From the NCBI GenBank assembly GCA_965240325.2, contig OZ251243.1:1054001-1118000 (forward strand): a stretch of DNA of 64,000 nt, in the 5' to 3' direction. This DNA is from Rebecca billardiae RCC1528 (taxonomy: Eukaryota > Haptophyta). The notes under the pieces were generated by a model. The model did not search any database. It saw only the letters and a list, made by a program, of their open reading frames with translations, and was not told where the DNA came from. Shown here one piece after another: positions 9,702-19,987 of this stretch. The translations under genes and the position numbers were made by a program. How positions within the stretch are numbered: the first letter of the stretch is position 1; every line of letters begins with the position of its first letter.

Positions 9702-10412
9702 ATGAGTGCGCGCGTCGAGAGCGCCGCGTTCCAGAACGTGACTACGGAGAATGCGACCAAATACTGGGGCGCGGTCGACGCGACGGTCGACGGCGTCCTC
9801 GGTGGCTACGGCGTCATCTCCTCCTCCGACGCAGACAGCAGCATCGCCTTCGCCAAGCAGTTCCTTGGTGAGACGGAGGTGGGCCGCGCGCTCGACTGCG
9901 GCGCGGGCATTGGGCGCGTGACACGCGAGGTGCTGGTCAAGCTCGCGCACAAGGTGGACCTTGTCGAGCTCGTGCCAAAGTACATCGAGCAGGCCCGACT
10001 GGAGCTCGCCGGCCAGCCGCGCGTGGGCGACTTCTTCACGTCGTCGTTGCAGGCGTTCTCGCCGGCACAAGGGCACTATGACCTGATCTGGATCCAGTGG
10101 GTGATCGGCCACTTGACGGACTCGGAGTTCGTCGACTTCCTGCGGCGCTGCGCGCGCGGCCTCCGCCCAGGCGGCTGGATCATGCTCAAGGACAACAACG
10201 CCTCCCCCAAGGAGCCTGGGCTGGTCGACGGCCATTACCTGGTCGACGAGGACGACCACTCGGTGATGCGCACCAACAGCCTGGTGAAGGGGCTGATCGA
10301 CGAGGCCGGCCTCGAGCTCGTGAAGGAGACGCGGCAGACGCGATTCCCGCAGGAGCTGTGCACTGTGCGGATGTACGCCCTCAAGCCCAGCCCTGCCCAC
10401 ACCCAGCCGTGA
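9702..10412 (+). CDS. NTMT1: Protein N-terminal alpha-N-methyltransferase (NTMT1/METTL11A)
   Basis: A 236-residue single-exon enzyme that uses S-adenosylmethionine to methylate the alpha-amino group of proteins beginning X-Pro-Lys/Arg after Met removal; ribosomal proteins and chromatin factors are known targets of the family. The family-specific SAM motif I is DCGAGIGRVTREVL at residue ~65. The signature WIQWVIGHLTDSEFVDFLRR near 130, LRPGG and the KDN motif are all present. N-terminal residues KYWGAVDATVDGVLGG also match the family. Its length is close to the human protein (223 residues), so the gene is complete and the start is well supported. It is probably cytosolic and nuclear. Confidence 0.95.
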   Translation: MSARVESAAFQNVTTENATKYWGAVDATVDGVLGGYGVISSSDADSSIAFAKQFLGETEVGRALDCGAGIGRVTREVLVKLAHKVDLVELVPKYIEQARLELAGQPRVGDFFTSSLQAFSPAQGHYDLIWIQWVIGHLTDSEFVDFLRRCARGLRPGGWIMLKDNNASPKEPGLVDGHYLVDEDDHSVMRTNSLVKGLIDEAGLELVKETRQTRFPQELCTVRMYALKPSPAHTQP

Positions 10413-10797
10413 GCTGGGCTCTGCCGTGCCTCGGCGCCTGGGGAGGCAACCAATTCTGAACCATGTGCCCGCGGCTGCACGAGTGACGAGGCGGCTGCGT
10501 CGTGCCGTGGCGATGCCCCCCCGCCCCCGGCTGTGGAGGGGCAGGACGTCTTCGGGGCACGCCGGTGCCCAGGATCAGCAGCCGTACGCGCTTGCGTGGA
10601 CTACCTCGTCCGTTGTCGCCGTCTGCAGGCGTCCGGTCCGGCGGCCACGCAGCTTGGCACCGCCGGCAGGTAGTGAGGTCCTGTCACTCGGTCGTCAGCA
10701 TCATCACTGCTGATCTTATTTGCTGATTATTACTCTTTAGCCGGCGCGCTTGCCTCGTCCGACTCGGCCGGGTTTATAGTCCGCCTATCGCACGCGC
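10413..10797. other. Convergent 3' intergenic gap, 385 bp
   Basis: Lies between the converging 3' ends of NTMT1 and the Na+/H+ exchanger. It must hold both polyadenylation regions. I see no gene, RNA or repeat in it. Confidence 0.6.
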
Positions 10798-13700
10798 CTA
10801 CTCCCTGCGGTAGGATTCGCCGCCACCGTCAGCGTCATCGTCGCCCTCCTCCTCGATCTCCGCGTCGATCTGGACCGTCGGGAGCCGCCCGCCGCCGGGC
10901 GGCGCGATCAAAGTGTCCGGCCCACCGGCCGGCGGCGCGCCCGTGAGCGGATCGGAGGGCGCCGCGCCGCGGCCAAAGCTGCGCGTGCACGAGCGGCCGA
11001 ACCGCCCGCTGTCGGCGCCGTCCGCGCCGCCGCCGCCGCCCGGCGCGCCGCGCTGATGCTCCGAGCGGCTGCTCACCGAGCGCTCCGAGGGCCAGCGCCC
11101 GATGGCCGGCGGCGCAATCTCGGGCACGGGGCGCGCGAGCGCCTGCGCGTACGAATCGTGCGTGCCGTACCCGAGGTCGTGCACGACGTGGCGCAGCACG
11201 GCGTGGAAGCGCGTCGGCGCGAAGAGCGCGTATCGGAGCGTGTCGATCGAGTACATCGTCGAGTCGATCACGGCGCAGATCTGCGTCACGTCCGCGTCTG
11301 TCAGGTCGCCGCCCTGCGCGAGCGTGCGCACGCGGTTGCGCTTGGTCTCGTTCGCCGCGCGCGCGGTGAGCAGGTTGAGCTGGAGCGTCACCACCGACCA
11401 GTTGCGCAGCCGGTGGTCGTGCAGCTCCTCCTTGGCGCGCGCGAGCACCGGCGCGACCGCCTCCTCCACAACCGCCGCCTTCCGGCTGTCGCCGGCGCAC
11501 GCGTGTGCAAGCTCGGCGTGCGCGTGCACAAAGCCGGCGAGCGCCTCGGTCACCTCGTACGTGCGCTGGAAGAGCGCGTGCCGCCACGCGACCTCGCCCA
11601 CCAGCGGCAGCCCCTGCACCGTGCGCGCCCAGCGCGGCTCGAGCAGCGGCAGCTCGTACAGCAGCACGTCCAGCTCCAGCTCGAACGCCCGGCCCGCCTC
11701 GGCGGCGGGGTGCTCTGCCAAATACTCCTCGCCGCTCGAGAGCGCCTCCACGAGCACGGCGAGCGAGGCCCCGTCGAGCTGCTTGTGTTCGTACGCCTCG
11801 AAGTAGAGCCGGCGGAGGACGGCAAAGAGCTGCGTGACGATCTCGTCGCGCTTCTCCTCGAGCGAGCAGTCGGCGCTGGCGCGGCGCGGGCCGAGGGCGC
11901 CGCCCGCGCTGCGCGGGTCGGCGGCCGTCGCGCCGCCGGCTGCGCCGCCGCCAACCCGCCGCCGGCGCATGCCGCCGCCGCCGTTGGCGGCGTTGGCCTG
12001 GGCAGCCGCGCCGTCGTCGTGTCTGGGCGTGTCTGCGCCGCCCTCGCCGTCGACGCGGAGGCTGACCATCTCCGCCGCCGCGTCCGACTCTGCGCCCTTC
12101 CCGCCGAGCGCGCCGCCCGTCATCCGATCCGTCGGCGCGCCCGCCTCGGCCGCCGCCCCGGGGAGCGCCAGCGCCGCCGCCGGCTGCGCGCCGGCCGCAT
12201 GCGCGCCGCTCGCGCCGTGCTGGTGAGGCTCCGCCTGTGCGAGTGACGCAGAGTCTGCCGCCGCCGCGCACGCGCCGCCGGTGAAGCTCGAGCTGTCCCC
12301 CTCCGCGCGCAGAGGCGCGATCTCGATCGCCTCGCGGCCGTCGCCGCAGCGCTCTGCGCCCTGCGCGGCACTCGCCCCCGCGGCCGCGGCCGCGCCCAGA
12401 ATCGCTCCCATGGCGGGCATCGAGGCGCAGGAGCGGATGCCGGACGCGGGGCCGGCGAGGGTGGCGCGCGGCGACGCGCCGGGCGATTTGAGCCGCAGCG
12501 AGCCCGCGCGCGGGCGGAACGCGGCCGCCTCGGCGCGCCACGCCGCGCGCGGGTTGGCCGCGTGCCGATCGCGCATCCGCGGCGCGCTCGGCGGCGCGCC
12601 CGGCGCGCGACCACCTGGGCTTGGCCCACCGCTGGTGCCGCCGCCCGGACCGCCGCCGCCTACGGGGAGCGACCCGGTCGAGAGAGAGCGCAGGCGGAGG
12701 TCGTACGCCGATGCCGCCACGGGCTCGGTCTCGACGCGCAGCCGCGAGGCGCCGCCGCCACCGCCGGCGGCGGCGGCGTCGGCGGCGGCGGCGCACGGCG
12801 CGTCCACGGCAGCCGCCGCAACCGGCTGCGGCGCTGCGCCCGACGCGCCGCCCGCGCCGAGCCACGAGCCGCGCCGCCCCGGCCGGTGCGAGCGCGGGCG
12901 CGCGAGGCGCGCGAGCGGGCTCATCGGCGAGGGCGCCGGCGGCGCCGGCTCCTCCGCCGCGCCCGACGCGCGCACGAAGCCGCTGCTCCCCCCGGCCGTG
13001 TGATCCTGATGGGGCGTGGTGTTCGGATCGCGAGAGTCCAGGGCCTCCAGCCAAGCGAGCACGCGCGCCGCGGGGCCCTCCGGCCGCGCGCTGTCGGCGA
13101 CGATGGCCTCGCGCGTGGGCGCGGTGGTGACGATGCGGCGCACCACCTCCTGCCCGAAGATGTCGATCCGCGTCGACGCCGGGATCTTCAGCCGGTTGTC
13201 GTCCTGCACGAACAGTCCGGTGAAGTCCGGCACCAGCAGCTGCACGACCTCCCAGTCCGCCTGTGCAAACAGCCAGTGCGCGTCGAGCGCCTCGCGGATG
13301 CTCGCCATCGCCTCGGTCTCGAGCTTGGCCACGACGCCGCGGACGAGGACGTCGCGGTACCGGTTGGCCGGGTACAGCTTGAGCCGGTCGTACAGCGCGG
13401 ACGTCGTCGTCCCGTTGATCAGCATCGTCAGCGCGACCGTGCCCGCGACGTGGTAGTGCACGCGCTCGCGGTCGGCGGCAGACACCGCGTCGTCGTGCAC
13501 GACTAGCAGGGAGAGCGAGAGACCGACGGCGCCGCGCAGCCCGGCGAAGATGATGATGGCCGACTCCTTGAGCGTGAGCGAGTAGCCCAGCCGCGAGAGG
13601 ATCGGGTACAGCAGACCCACCGTCAGCGCGCGCACGGCGTGCAGCAGCACGTACAGCGGCAGCGCGTGCCACCACGCGACCGTCGACGCCGGGCCGGCGA

Positions 13701-14772
13701 GCGCCGACCACGCGGCGATGCCCGCGACAAAGAAGATGATGGTCTCGGTGAAGTGCGCGAGCATCGGCATGACCGACTCGGCGACGGCCGTCGCGTGCGG
13801 CGAGAACGCGTACTTGCCGCGCCGCGCCATCAGCAGCCCGAACGTGACCAGCGCCAGCACCCCGCTCACGCCCGCGACCAGCTCGGCGATCCCGAAGCAC
13901 GCGTACACGGACAGCAGTAAAATACCCACCTCGACGCGGAAGTCGTTCTCGACGAAGCGGAGCCAGGTGACCACGGCGTAGAAGCAGGCGACGCCGAGCG
14001 CCGCGCCGCCCACGCACAGCCGCGCGAACACGAGCGCGCCCGAGCCGAACGAGTGCGACTCGCCGCCGAGCGCGTCCTGCCGGATGTTGTGCATCCACAC
14101 GGAGAACATCACCATCGCAGAGCCGTCGTTGAGCAGAGACTCGCCGTCGATCACGTCGGAGAGCTTCTCGGGCGCGCCGAGCGCGTGCAGCGTCGAGACC
14201 ACCGCCACCGGGTCCGTCGCCGTCACGATCGAGCCGAGCATCAGCGAGACGTTCCAGTCCCACGGCGCGCCGTCCTCGCCGTACCCGCTCGAGTACCGGA
14301 GGACGACGCCGACGATGAAGAGCTGGATGAGCACGCCGGGGAAGGCGAGGAGGAAGGCGCTCGCGCCGACGCGGCGGAACACGTGGTAGTTCATGTTCGA
14401 CGCCGACTCGTAGATCAGCGGCGGCAGCAGCACGAGCAGGATCACGTGCGGGTCAATGAACTGCGCAGAGTCGAGCGCGTCCGCGAGCGGGTCGGCCTCC
14501 CTGCGTACCGGCTGGTGGCGGCCGTGCGCGGCGTCGTCGATCACGGAGGCGAGCGCGCCCGTGAGGAACACCGAGAGCGTGTACGGCGGCAGCTGCACGC
14601 GCGGCCAGCGCTGCCGCGCGAGCGGTAGCAGCTGCGTCTCGACGAACCGAAGGGTCGTGCCGACCAGCAGGCCGACGCACGCGAGCACGACGACGTGCGA
14701 GGTGGCGTGGTCGCCCGTCGACACGTCGGCCTCGACGGAGTGCTCGTCGGACTCGACGGGGTGCTCCACCAT
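10798..14772 (-). CDS. CPA1-type Na+/H+ exchanger with long regulatory tail (SOS1/sperm-NHE-like)
   Basis: A 1324-residue secondary transporter exchanging Na+ (or K+) for H+ across a membrane. I start at 14772 (MVEHPVESDEH), because the 132 in-frame residues upstream are Arg/Ala-rich noise. About 12 hydrophobic segments fill residues ~24-427. Hallmarks are GSIVTATDPVAVVSTL, DGESLLNDGSAMVMF (the ion-site ND pair) and GLRGAVGLSLSLLV. Directly after, a helical segment (LETEAMASIREALDAHWLF) resembles the cytosolic start in SOS1 and sperm-NHE-like proteins. Residues ~590-960 are disordered Ala/Gly/Pro-rich sequence. A second helical domain lies at ~964-1224 (LFAVLRRLYFEAYEHKQL and on). I see no cyclic-nucleotide-binding domain, which SOS1 would have. 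One uninterrupted exon. Confidence 0.92.
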   Translation of the reverse strand: MVEHPVESDEHSVEADVSTGDHATSHVVVLACVGLLVGTTLRFVETQLLPLARQRWPRVQLPPYTLSVFLTGALASVIDDAAHGRHQPVRREADPLADALDSAQFIDPHVILLVLLPPLIYESASNMNYHVFRRVGASAFLLAFPGVLIQLFIVGVVLRYSSGYGEDGAPWDWNVSLMLGSIVTATDPVAVVSTLHALGAPEKLSDVIDGESLLNDGSAMVMFSVWMHNIRQDALGGESHSFGSGALVFARLCVGGAALGVACFYAVVTWLRFVENDFRVEVGILLLSVYACFGIAELVAGVSGVLALVTFGLLMARRGKYAFSPHATAVAESVMPMLAHFTETIIFFVAGIAAWSALAGPASTVAWWHALPLYVLLHAVRALTVGLLYPILSRLGYSLTLKESAIIIFAGLRGAVGLSLSLLVVHDDAVSAADRERVHYHVAGTVALTMLINGTTTSALYDRLKLYPANRYRDVLVRGVVAKLETEAMASIREALDAHWLFAQADWEVVQLLVPDFTGLFVQDDNRLKIPASTRIDIFGQEVVRRIVTTAPTREAIVADSARPEGPAARVLAWLEALDSRDPNTTPHQDHTAGGSSGFVRASGAAEEPAPPAPSPMSPLARLARPRSHRPGRRGSWLGAGGASGAAPQPVAAAAVDAPCAAAADAAAAGGGGGASRLRVETEPVAASAYDLRLRSLSTGSLPVGGGGPGGGTSGGPSPGGRAPGAPPSAPRMRDRHAANPRAAWRAEAAAFRPRAGSLRLKSPGASPRATLAGPASGIRSCASMPAMGAILGAAAAAGASAAQGAERCGDGREAIEIAPLRAEGDSSSFTGGACAAAADSASLAQAEPHQHGASGAHAAGAQPAAALALPGAAAEAGAPTDRMTGGALGGKGAESDAAAEMVSLRVDGEGGADTPRHDDGAAAQANAANGGGGMRRRRVGGGAAGGATAADPRSAGGALGPRRASADCSLEEKRDEIVTQLFAVLRRLYFEAYEHKQLDGASLAVLVEALSSGEEYLAEHPAAEAGRAFELELDVLLYELPLLEPRWARTVQGLPLVGEVAWRHALFQRTYEVTEALAGFVHAHAELAHACAGDSRKAAVVEEAVAPVLARAKEELHDHRLRNWSVVTLQLNLLTARAANETKRNRVRTLAQGGDLTDADVTQICAVIDSTMYSIDTLRYALFAPTRFHAVLRHVVHDLGYGTHDSYAQALARPVPEIAPPAIGRWPSERSVSSRSEHQRGAPGGGGGADGADSGRFGRSCTRSFGRGAAPSDPLTGAPPAGGPDTLIAPPGGGRLPTVQIDAEIEEEGDDDADGGGESYRRE

Positions 14773-15643
14773 CGGCCTCGGCGCGCGGAGCCGCGGCGGG
14801 GCGCCGGCCCAGCTGCCGCCCGGGCGGAGGCTCGAGGCGCCGCCGTGCAATGGGACCGCGATGCGGCGGCCCGACCCACAGGAGGGGGCGCCGAACTTTC
14901 CGCTTTTCACAAAGCCCGTTCCGGCCGCGAGCTCCACAGCTCGCCAGCAGGCGGTGGCAACCCCGGCCGGGGCCGTGACGTCACCGCATGACCGATAGCG
15001 TGCGGCCCGGAACAACCGGCCGGGCGATGGCGGCAGTGCCTCCGCAGTGAACGCCGCCGCCGACGAGGCTGCAAACGGAAGACGACGGGTACCGGGCGCA
15101 TGCTTTCGTGACGACAGCTTTCGTCGGCGTCGCAGGGATGGCCGTAGTCGGATGAGCCCGCTGCTCAAGGAGATGGGCTGCGTCCGAGGCGCGCCGTGTG
15201 CCGCTGTGAGTACTGAGTGTGACTCACCGCGCGGCGGCCCGCGCTGGCGCCCGCCTGGCCGCAGGTGCCACCGCTCCGGCCCTCGGTTCGGACGGCCTGG
15301 ACTGCGGCTGGACGGCTTACACCGCCCTTGAGGCTTGGGCTTCTCATCATGGCATCATCGCCCAGTAAATCTGATCGTCCGAGCCGACTCTTCTTGACTA
15401 TCTCACAGACTCAATCACATCCGAGTTCATGTGAGACCCGCGGGGACTACGCCGCCGGCTACGCCTAACTACGCGCCGCACATCTCAGAACGCGGTTCGC
15501 AACTCGCCGGTACGGACTTATTGCCACTTAGGCAGCAGTGCCGGTAACGCCTACCCGCACTACCGATGTCGTCCGGGCCGCGGCGGCGGCGCCGCCGACC
15601 CACTGTCGGCTCGGCTCATCTGACAGCAGCACTGGCTGCGGCG
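14773..15643. other. Intergenic region upstream of the exchanger
   Basis: About 870 bp between the exchanger start and the 3' end of DRC7. The exchanger frame stays open through the first ~400 bp without protein-like composition, so an earlier start cannot be fully excluded. No repeat or RNA gene is seen. Confidence 0.5.
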
Positions 15644-18600
15644 CTAGTAGTGGATGGCGCGCATGCGCGGGTCTGCGCGCAGCCGCGCGTCCATCTCCTC
15701 GTACTTGAGCAGCGCCTGCTTCTCGTGCCGCTTCAGCCGGTCGTCGATGATCTGGATGCGGAACATGGCCGCCTGGCAGTAGCGCTCGTAGTCCTCCTCG
15801 GTCGCCTTGTCCTGGTGGTCGCGGTTGCGCGAGAACGTCGAGGTGCGCTTGGCGAGGTTGGCGTGCTCCTCGTCCAGCCTCGACTGGATGATCGTCGCGC
15901 GCTCGACGAGGCGGTCCTGCACGGAGGGTGGGCGCGGGGGTGGTGGCGGTGGTGGTGGTGTCAGGGCGGTTGCGCGGGGGCGGGCGCGCACGCATGGCGC
16001 CGAGCCCTGGCGATGCGGTGGGCGCGCCGCCTCGCACGGCCGCCCCGCGCCCGCGCCGCGCGCGCGCGCACCCGCAGGCTCTTGAGGCACGCCTCGCGCA
16101 CGCGCAGCGCCGTGTCCTTGTCCAGCGGCTCGCTCGACTTGGGGTTGGGCAGGAAGGGCGTCAGGTAGTCGTGCTGCGTCGCGGCGGCGGCGGCATCCTC
16201 CTTCCGGTCGGCGTCGAGGTACTGCCTGTTACGCGACGTGTCGTACACGGAGACGAGGAGCTGCCAGTCGGCCTCCTCCTCCTTGCGCTTGGCGAGGATG
16301 TCCTTCATCTGTCGCTCCTGCTCCCGGTACGCCTGCCCAGAGCAACGCCCGGAGGTGCGGTGCGGCGCGGTGGGGTGCGGCGCGGTGCGGCGCGGTGCGG
16401 TGGGGAGGCGCGTGTGGGTTGGCGAGAGGGGCACGCGCCGGGTGGCGTGTGCGGCGTGCGGCGGGCATGGCGCACTCGGCGTCGCGTGGCCGGCGGCACA
16501 CCCCGCCACAGCACCCGGTACGCCGCGCGCCACGCAGCCAACCCCCGCGCCCGGCTGCCCGGCCGGCCGCTCGCTCGCACTCGCGCACGCGCTCGCGCGC
16601 GCGCTCGGCGGCGCGGCGCGAACCTGCATGCAATCTCGCTCCGCCGAGATGAGCGCCTGAAACTCCTCGTGCAGCGCGGCGTTCTGCGGCTTCTTGGCGA
16701 ACGGGTCGACGAGCGTGAAGGTCGCCTGCCCCGTCTCCGTCGAGAACGTCCGCGTCGACGCGGTGATCCGCCCCTCGCCGTGGTGGAAGTAGAGCTGGAT
16801 GAACTGCGCGCGCAGCGCAAACACGCGCTTGGCCACGTCCGCCTCTGCCGGGATGGCCTCGTCGCGCGCGTATTTCTCCGTCATCTTGACGATGACGGGG
16901 TCGGCGTCGGACGCGTCGCGCGGCGCGCCGGCCGACGCCTCGTCGAACGTCACCGAGCGGTACACCAGCCGGTCGTCCCGCCCCACGTACCGCTCGATCG
17001 TCTTCACGCCGAACTCGTCCGTGCGCTCCAGCAGCCCGTCCAGCCGCGCGGCCGGGTAAAAGGTGAGTACGCGCAGCTTGCCCGGCGCGGACGCGTTGCC
17101 CGTGACGAGGCGGTGCTCCTTGAGGCCGAAGGGGCGGCCGGGGAGGAACTGCTCGACCACCTCGTTCGTCGTCACCCGCGTCACGCGCGAGACCAGCCGG
17201 TCCTTCCGGTGCTCGAACGTCTCGTGGATCTCAGACGCGTCCGTGCACGGCGCGTCGTCGTAGAGCGTGAGCCGTCGCACGAGCGCGTCTTTGCGCGCGT
17301 ACGGCGCCCAGGTGTGCAGGATGCCCTTCTTGAAGCGGACCTCCTTGGTGCGCCCGGGGCAGCGCGACTCGAACTCGGCGGGCGTGAGCGCGAGCCGGCG
17401 CACCCACGAGGGCGGCATGTCCAGCTCGTTGTCCGGGCCGACCGTGTCGGCGTGTGCGCCGTTGTCGCCGGCCGCGCCGCCGCCGCCGCCGCCGCCGCCC
17501 GCCGCCGCGCCCGCCGCCGCGCCCGCGCCGCCGCCGCCGCTCGCGGCCGCGGCGCTCGCCTTGGGCGTTGGCGGCGCCTGCTCGGCCGCGCCGCCGCCGG
17601 CCGCCGGCGACGGCGCCGCCGGCGACGCGGCCGGCTCGGCGCCGTCCGCGGCCGGCGCGCCGGGCGCACCGCCCTCCGCCGCCGAGTCGGCCGCGGCCGC
17701 GGCCACCGCGGCCTCGTCCTCCTCGTCGCCCTCATCCACGACCTCCTCCTCGCCCTCCTCGAGGGCGGCGAGCGCGTCGAGCGCGGAGGGCGCCGTCGAG
17801 TCGACGAGCACGTGCTCCCACTTGTCCGTGTCCTGCAGGTCCCACGAGATCTGCGGGCCGTGCACGTGCGTGCCCTGCATGTTCACCCACAAGTTGGCCG
17901 CGTTGAAGATCGCCTCGACGCCATAGTAGGGGACAGAGCCCTCGAGCTTGACGCACGCGCCCGTCGACGGCTCGAGGAAGAAGTGCTCGTCGAGCTGGCG
18001 CTTGCCGGCGAGGAGGAGGACCCACGCGTGGATCCGCCGGCCGCGCAGCTCGTCCATCTCCTCCTCGTCGTCCTCGTCCTCCGCGCCCGCGCTCGGGCTC
18101 GTCGGGCCGGCGGCGGGCGGCGGCGGCGGCGGGCCGTGGCCGTCGGCGGTGGGCGGGAGCGGCGGCGGCGCGGGCGTGACGCCGCCCGAGCGCTTCCTCG
18201 CCTCCTCCTCCGCGGCGGCCTCGGCCTCCTGCTCCTTGAGGAACTTGGACTCGAGCGGCGGGCGCCGCGGCAGCCGGTACTTGTTCTCCTGCCCGCCCTC
18301 CGCCTGCTGCCCGACCTCCGCGCCGCTGTCGGCGGAGACGGCCGCCTTGGTCTGGTTGCACTGCGTCGTCTTCTTATGCGCGTACCCGTACACGACGTAC
18401 GCGTCGTAGCCGACGCCGAGGAGGAGCGAGCAGAGCAGGATGGACACGTCGAAGCAGTCCCCCGCCTGCCACCGCAGCACCGCCGAGGGCGAGGGCATGT
18501 GCCGCGGCAGGTGCGTCGGCAACTCGAGCGGCTCATACGTGACGTAGTCTGCGACAAAGTGCGCGCACTTGTCGAAGTCGTACAGCAGCTTGTACGGCAG

Positions 18601-19102
18601 CTTGGTCGGGCGGACGGTGGTGCAGATGAATTTCTGCGCGAAGAAGCGGCCGCGCGCGCGCGCGCGCCGCGCGGGGCGGCCAAGCGTGTCGGCGTGCGGC
18701 GGCGGCGGGCGCGCGCGCGCGCGGCCGCGTGCGACGCACCGGAACGCCGCACTCGTTCAGCGGGGCGAGGAGCAGCGGCGCGCGCGACGGGTAGAGGTCG
18801 ACGTACTGGCGGTTGAAGTTCTCCACGTACTCGAGCGTCAGCTCCTCCTTCTTCGTGTTAGACCGGTAGCTCGCGGGCTGCTCGGCGAAATCGATCTCGG
18901 CGATTCGCTTGAGCTTTGCGTTCGGCGTCCACTCGATCTCCTCCTCCTCCTCGGGCGGCTCGTCGGAGGCGGCGGAGGCGGAGCCGTCCACGTCGTCATC
19001 CGCCACCGCGGCCGGCTGCGGCGCGGGCGGCGCGCCCTCCTCCTCGCGCGGAGGCTCCGGAGGCGCGTCGGGTTGGCCACCGCTGGTCTCGTCGGCCGCC
19101 AT
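15644..19102 (-). CDS. DRC7: Dynein regulatory complex subunit 7 (DRC7/CCDC135), four exons
   Basis: A structural protein of the nexin-dynein regulatory complex on axonemal doublets, needed for normal flagellar beating. Exons on the minus strand are 18740-19102, 16624-18633, 16072-16332 and 15644-15916. They join phase 0 throughout to 968 residues (human ~870). Joining exon 1 to exon 2 restores ECGVP-KFICTTVRPTKLPY, a diagnostic DRC7 block. Then comes the Cys-protease-like block WQAGDCFDVSILLCSLLLG (~176) and the GYDAYVVYGY strand. Exon 4 gives the coiled C-terminus (YERYCQAAMFRIQIIDDRL). Residues ~420-515 are an Ala/Gly-rich acidic insert absent from animal proteins. The third intron contains Pro-coding, CCACCACC-like repeats, and the second contains a GGTGCGGCGC-type minisatellite. 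Confidence 0.95.
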
Positions 19103-19987
19103 GGTTGCGCAGCAACGCCCGGGCGCAGATTCGAAACGGACGGGAGAGCCGGCTCTCTCACCAGCAGACTCTCCGTCTTTTCCGAATACAGGTGGGTGAG
19201 GGCAGAATGAGACAAAATCCCGGATCGTATTTTGCGCTCCACCACGATGGCGCTCATGCCGTTGAGGAGCACGAGCACCATCAAGTTTGTCTCACTTTGG
19301 GGGGGTGAGGGCACTTTGAGACAAACCGCGTGCGCACGCCCGACGAGCTCACCAACTGGGGAGAGCAAGCTTCCCATGGGCTCTTGGCGCGTGTCTGACG
19401 TCCCTACTACCTCCCATGGCATGGCCAGCCGTCAGGTTGGCGTCCCCTTGCAGTAGTAGACTACCTTGCTCACGTCACTGAAGGGCACCGTGCATCGCGG
19501 TTCGCGGCCGTCTCACAGTGGCGGGGCACGTTCGGCGGCTACGTTTGGTGCGTGCAGGCCAGGCATGGGCAGCGGAGCGGCCTGCAAACGAGCGGAGGTG
19601 CCAGGCATGCACCTTGGGCACACATGTGACGCGTCTCGACAGACTTGCGTCCACCTCACCGGGCGCTGTAGCGCGTGCGGGGCGGGCGCCATGCACCACG
19701 CCCAGTGGGCGCCACTGGACCGCCACTGGGCCGCCACCTTTGTCTCAAAGTGCCCTCTGTCTCATTCTGCCCTCATCGACCTGTAAGCGCATGCTGGCTT
19801 CGGCGCTTCGCCTATGATTTTTTGCGGCTGCTGGTCATCGTTCGTCAGCATGGCTGCCGACCGCCACCCTGGAACAGTCGAACACCCACGTCGCCTTCGA
19901 ACACGCCAGCGCACGCCCCCGCCGCCCCGCGCGTCGCTCCACCATAGCCCAACGGCGGTGCGCACTCTCGCCCAGCGCAGCTGGAGC
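19103..19987. other. Intergenic region hosting a TIR element
   Basis: 885 bp between the DRC7 start and the 3' end of the EF-hand membrane protein gene. Most of it is the 595-bp TA-flanked element at 19189-19783. The remaining ~85 bp next to DRC7 must be its promoter. No coding sequence is seen. Confidence 0.7.
19189..19783. mobile_element. MITE-like TIR element with TA target duplication
   Basis: A 595-bp non-coding element flanked on both sides by TA (19187-19188 and 19784-19785). The left end starts CAGGTGGGTGAGGGCAGAAT and the right end is its inverted match with 2 mismatches over 26 bp. Inside, a perfect 19-bp inverted pair GAGGGCACTTTGAGACAAA sits at 19307-19325 and, inverted, at 19739-19757, directly abutting the right terminal repeat. 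These are subterminal repeats of the same type as the termini. TA duplication and CAG...CTG ends fit a non-autonomous Tc1/mariner-type element. No transposase frame is present. Confidence 0.8.

Noticed and set aside
15928-18816. 962-residue open frame on the plus strand across DRC7
   Set aside because: It is the antisense of DRC7 exons. Long antisense frames are expected where GC is very high, and its composition is Arg/Val/Leu-biased without motifs. The DRC7 motifs on the other strand are decisive.
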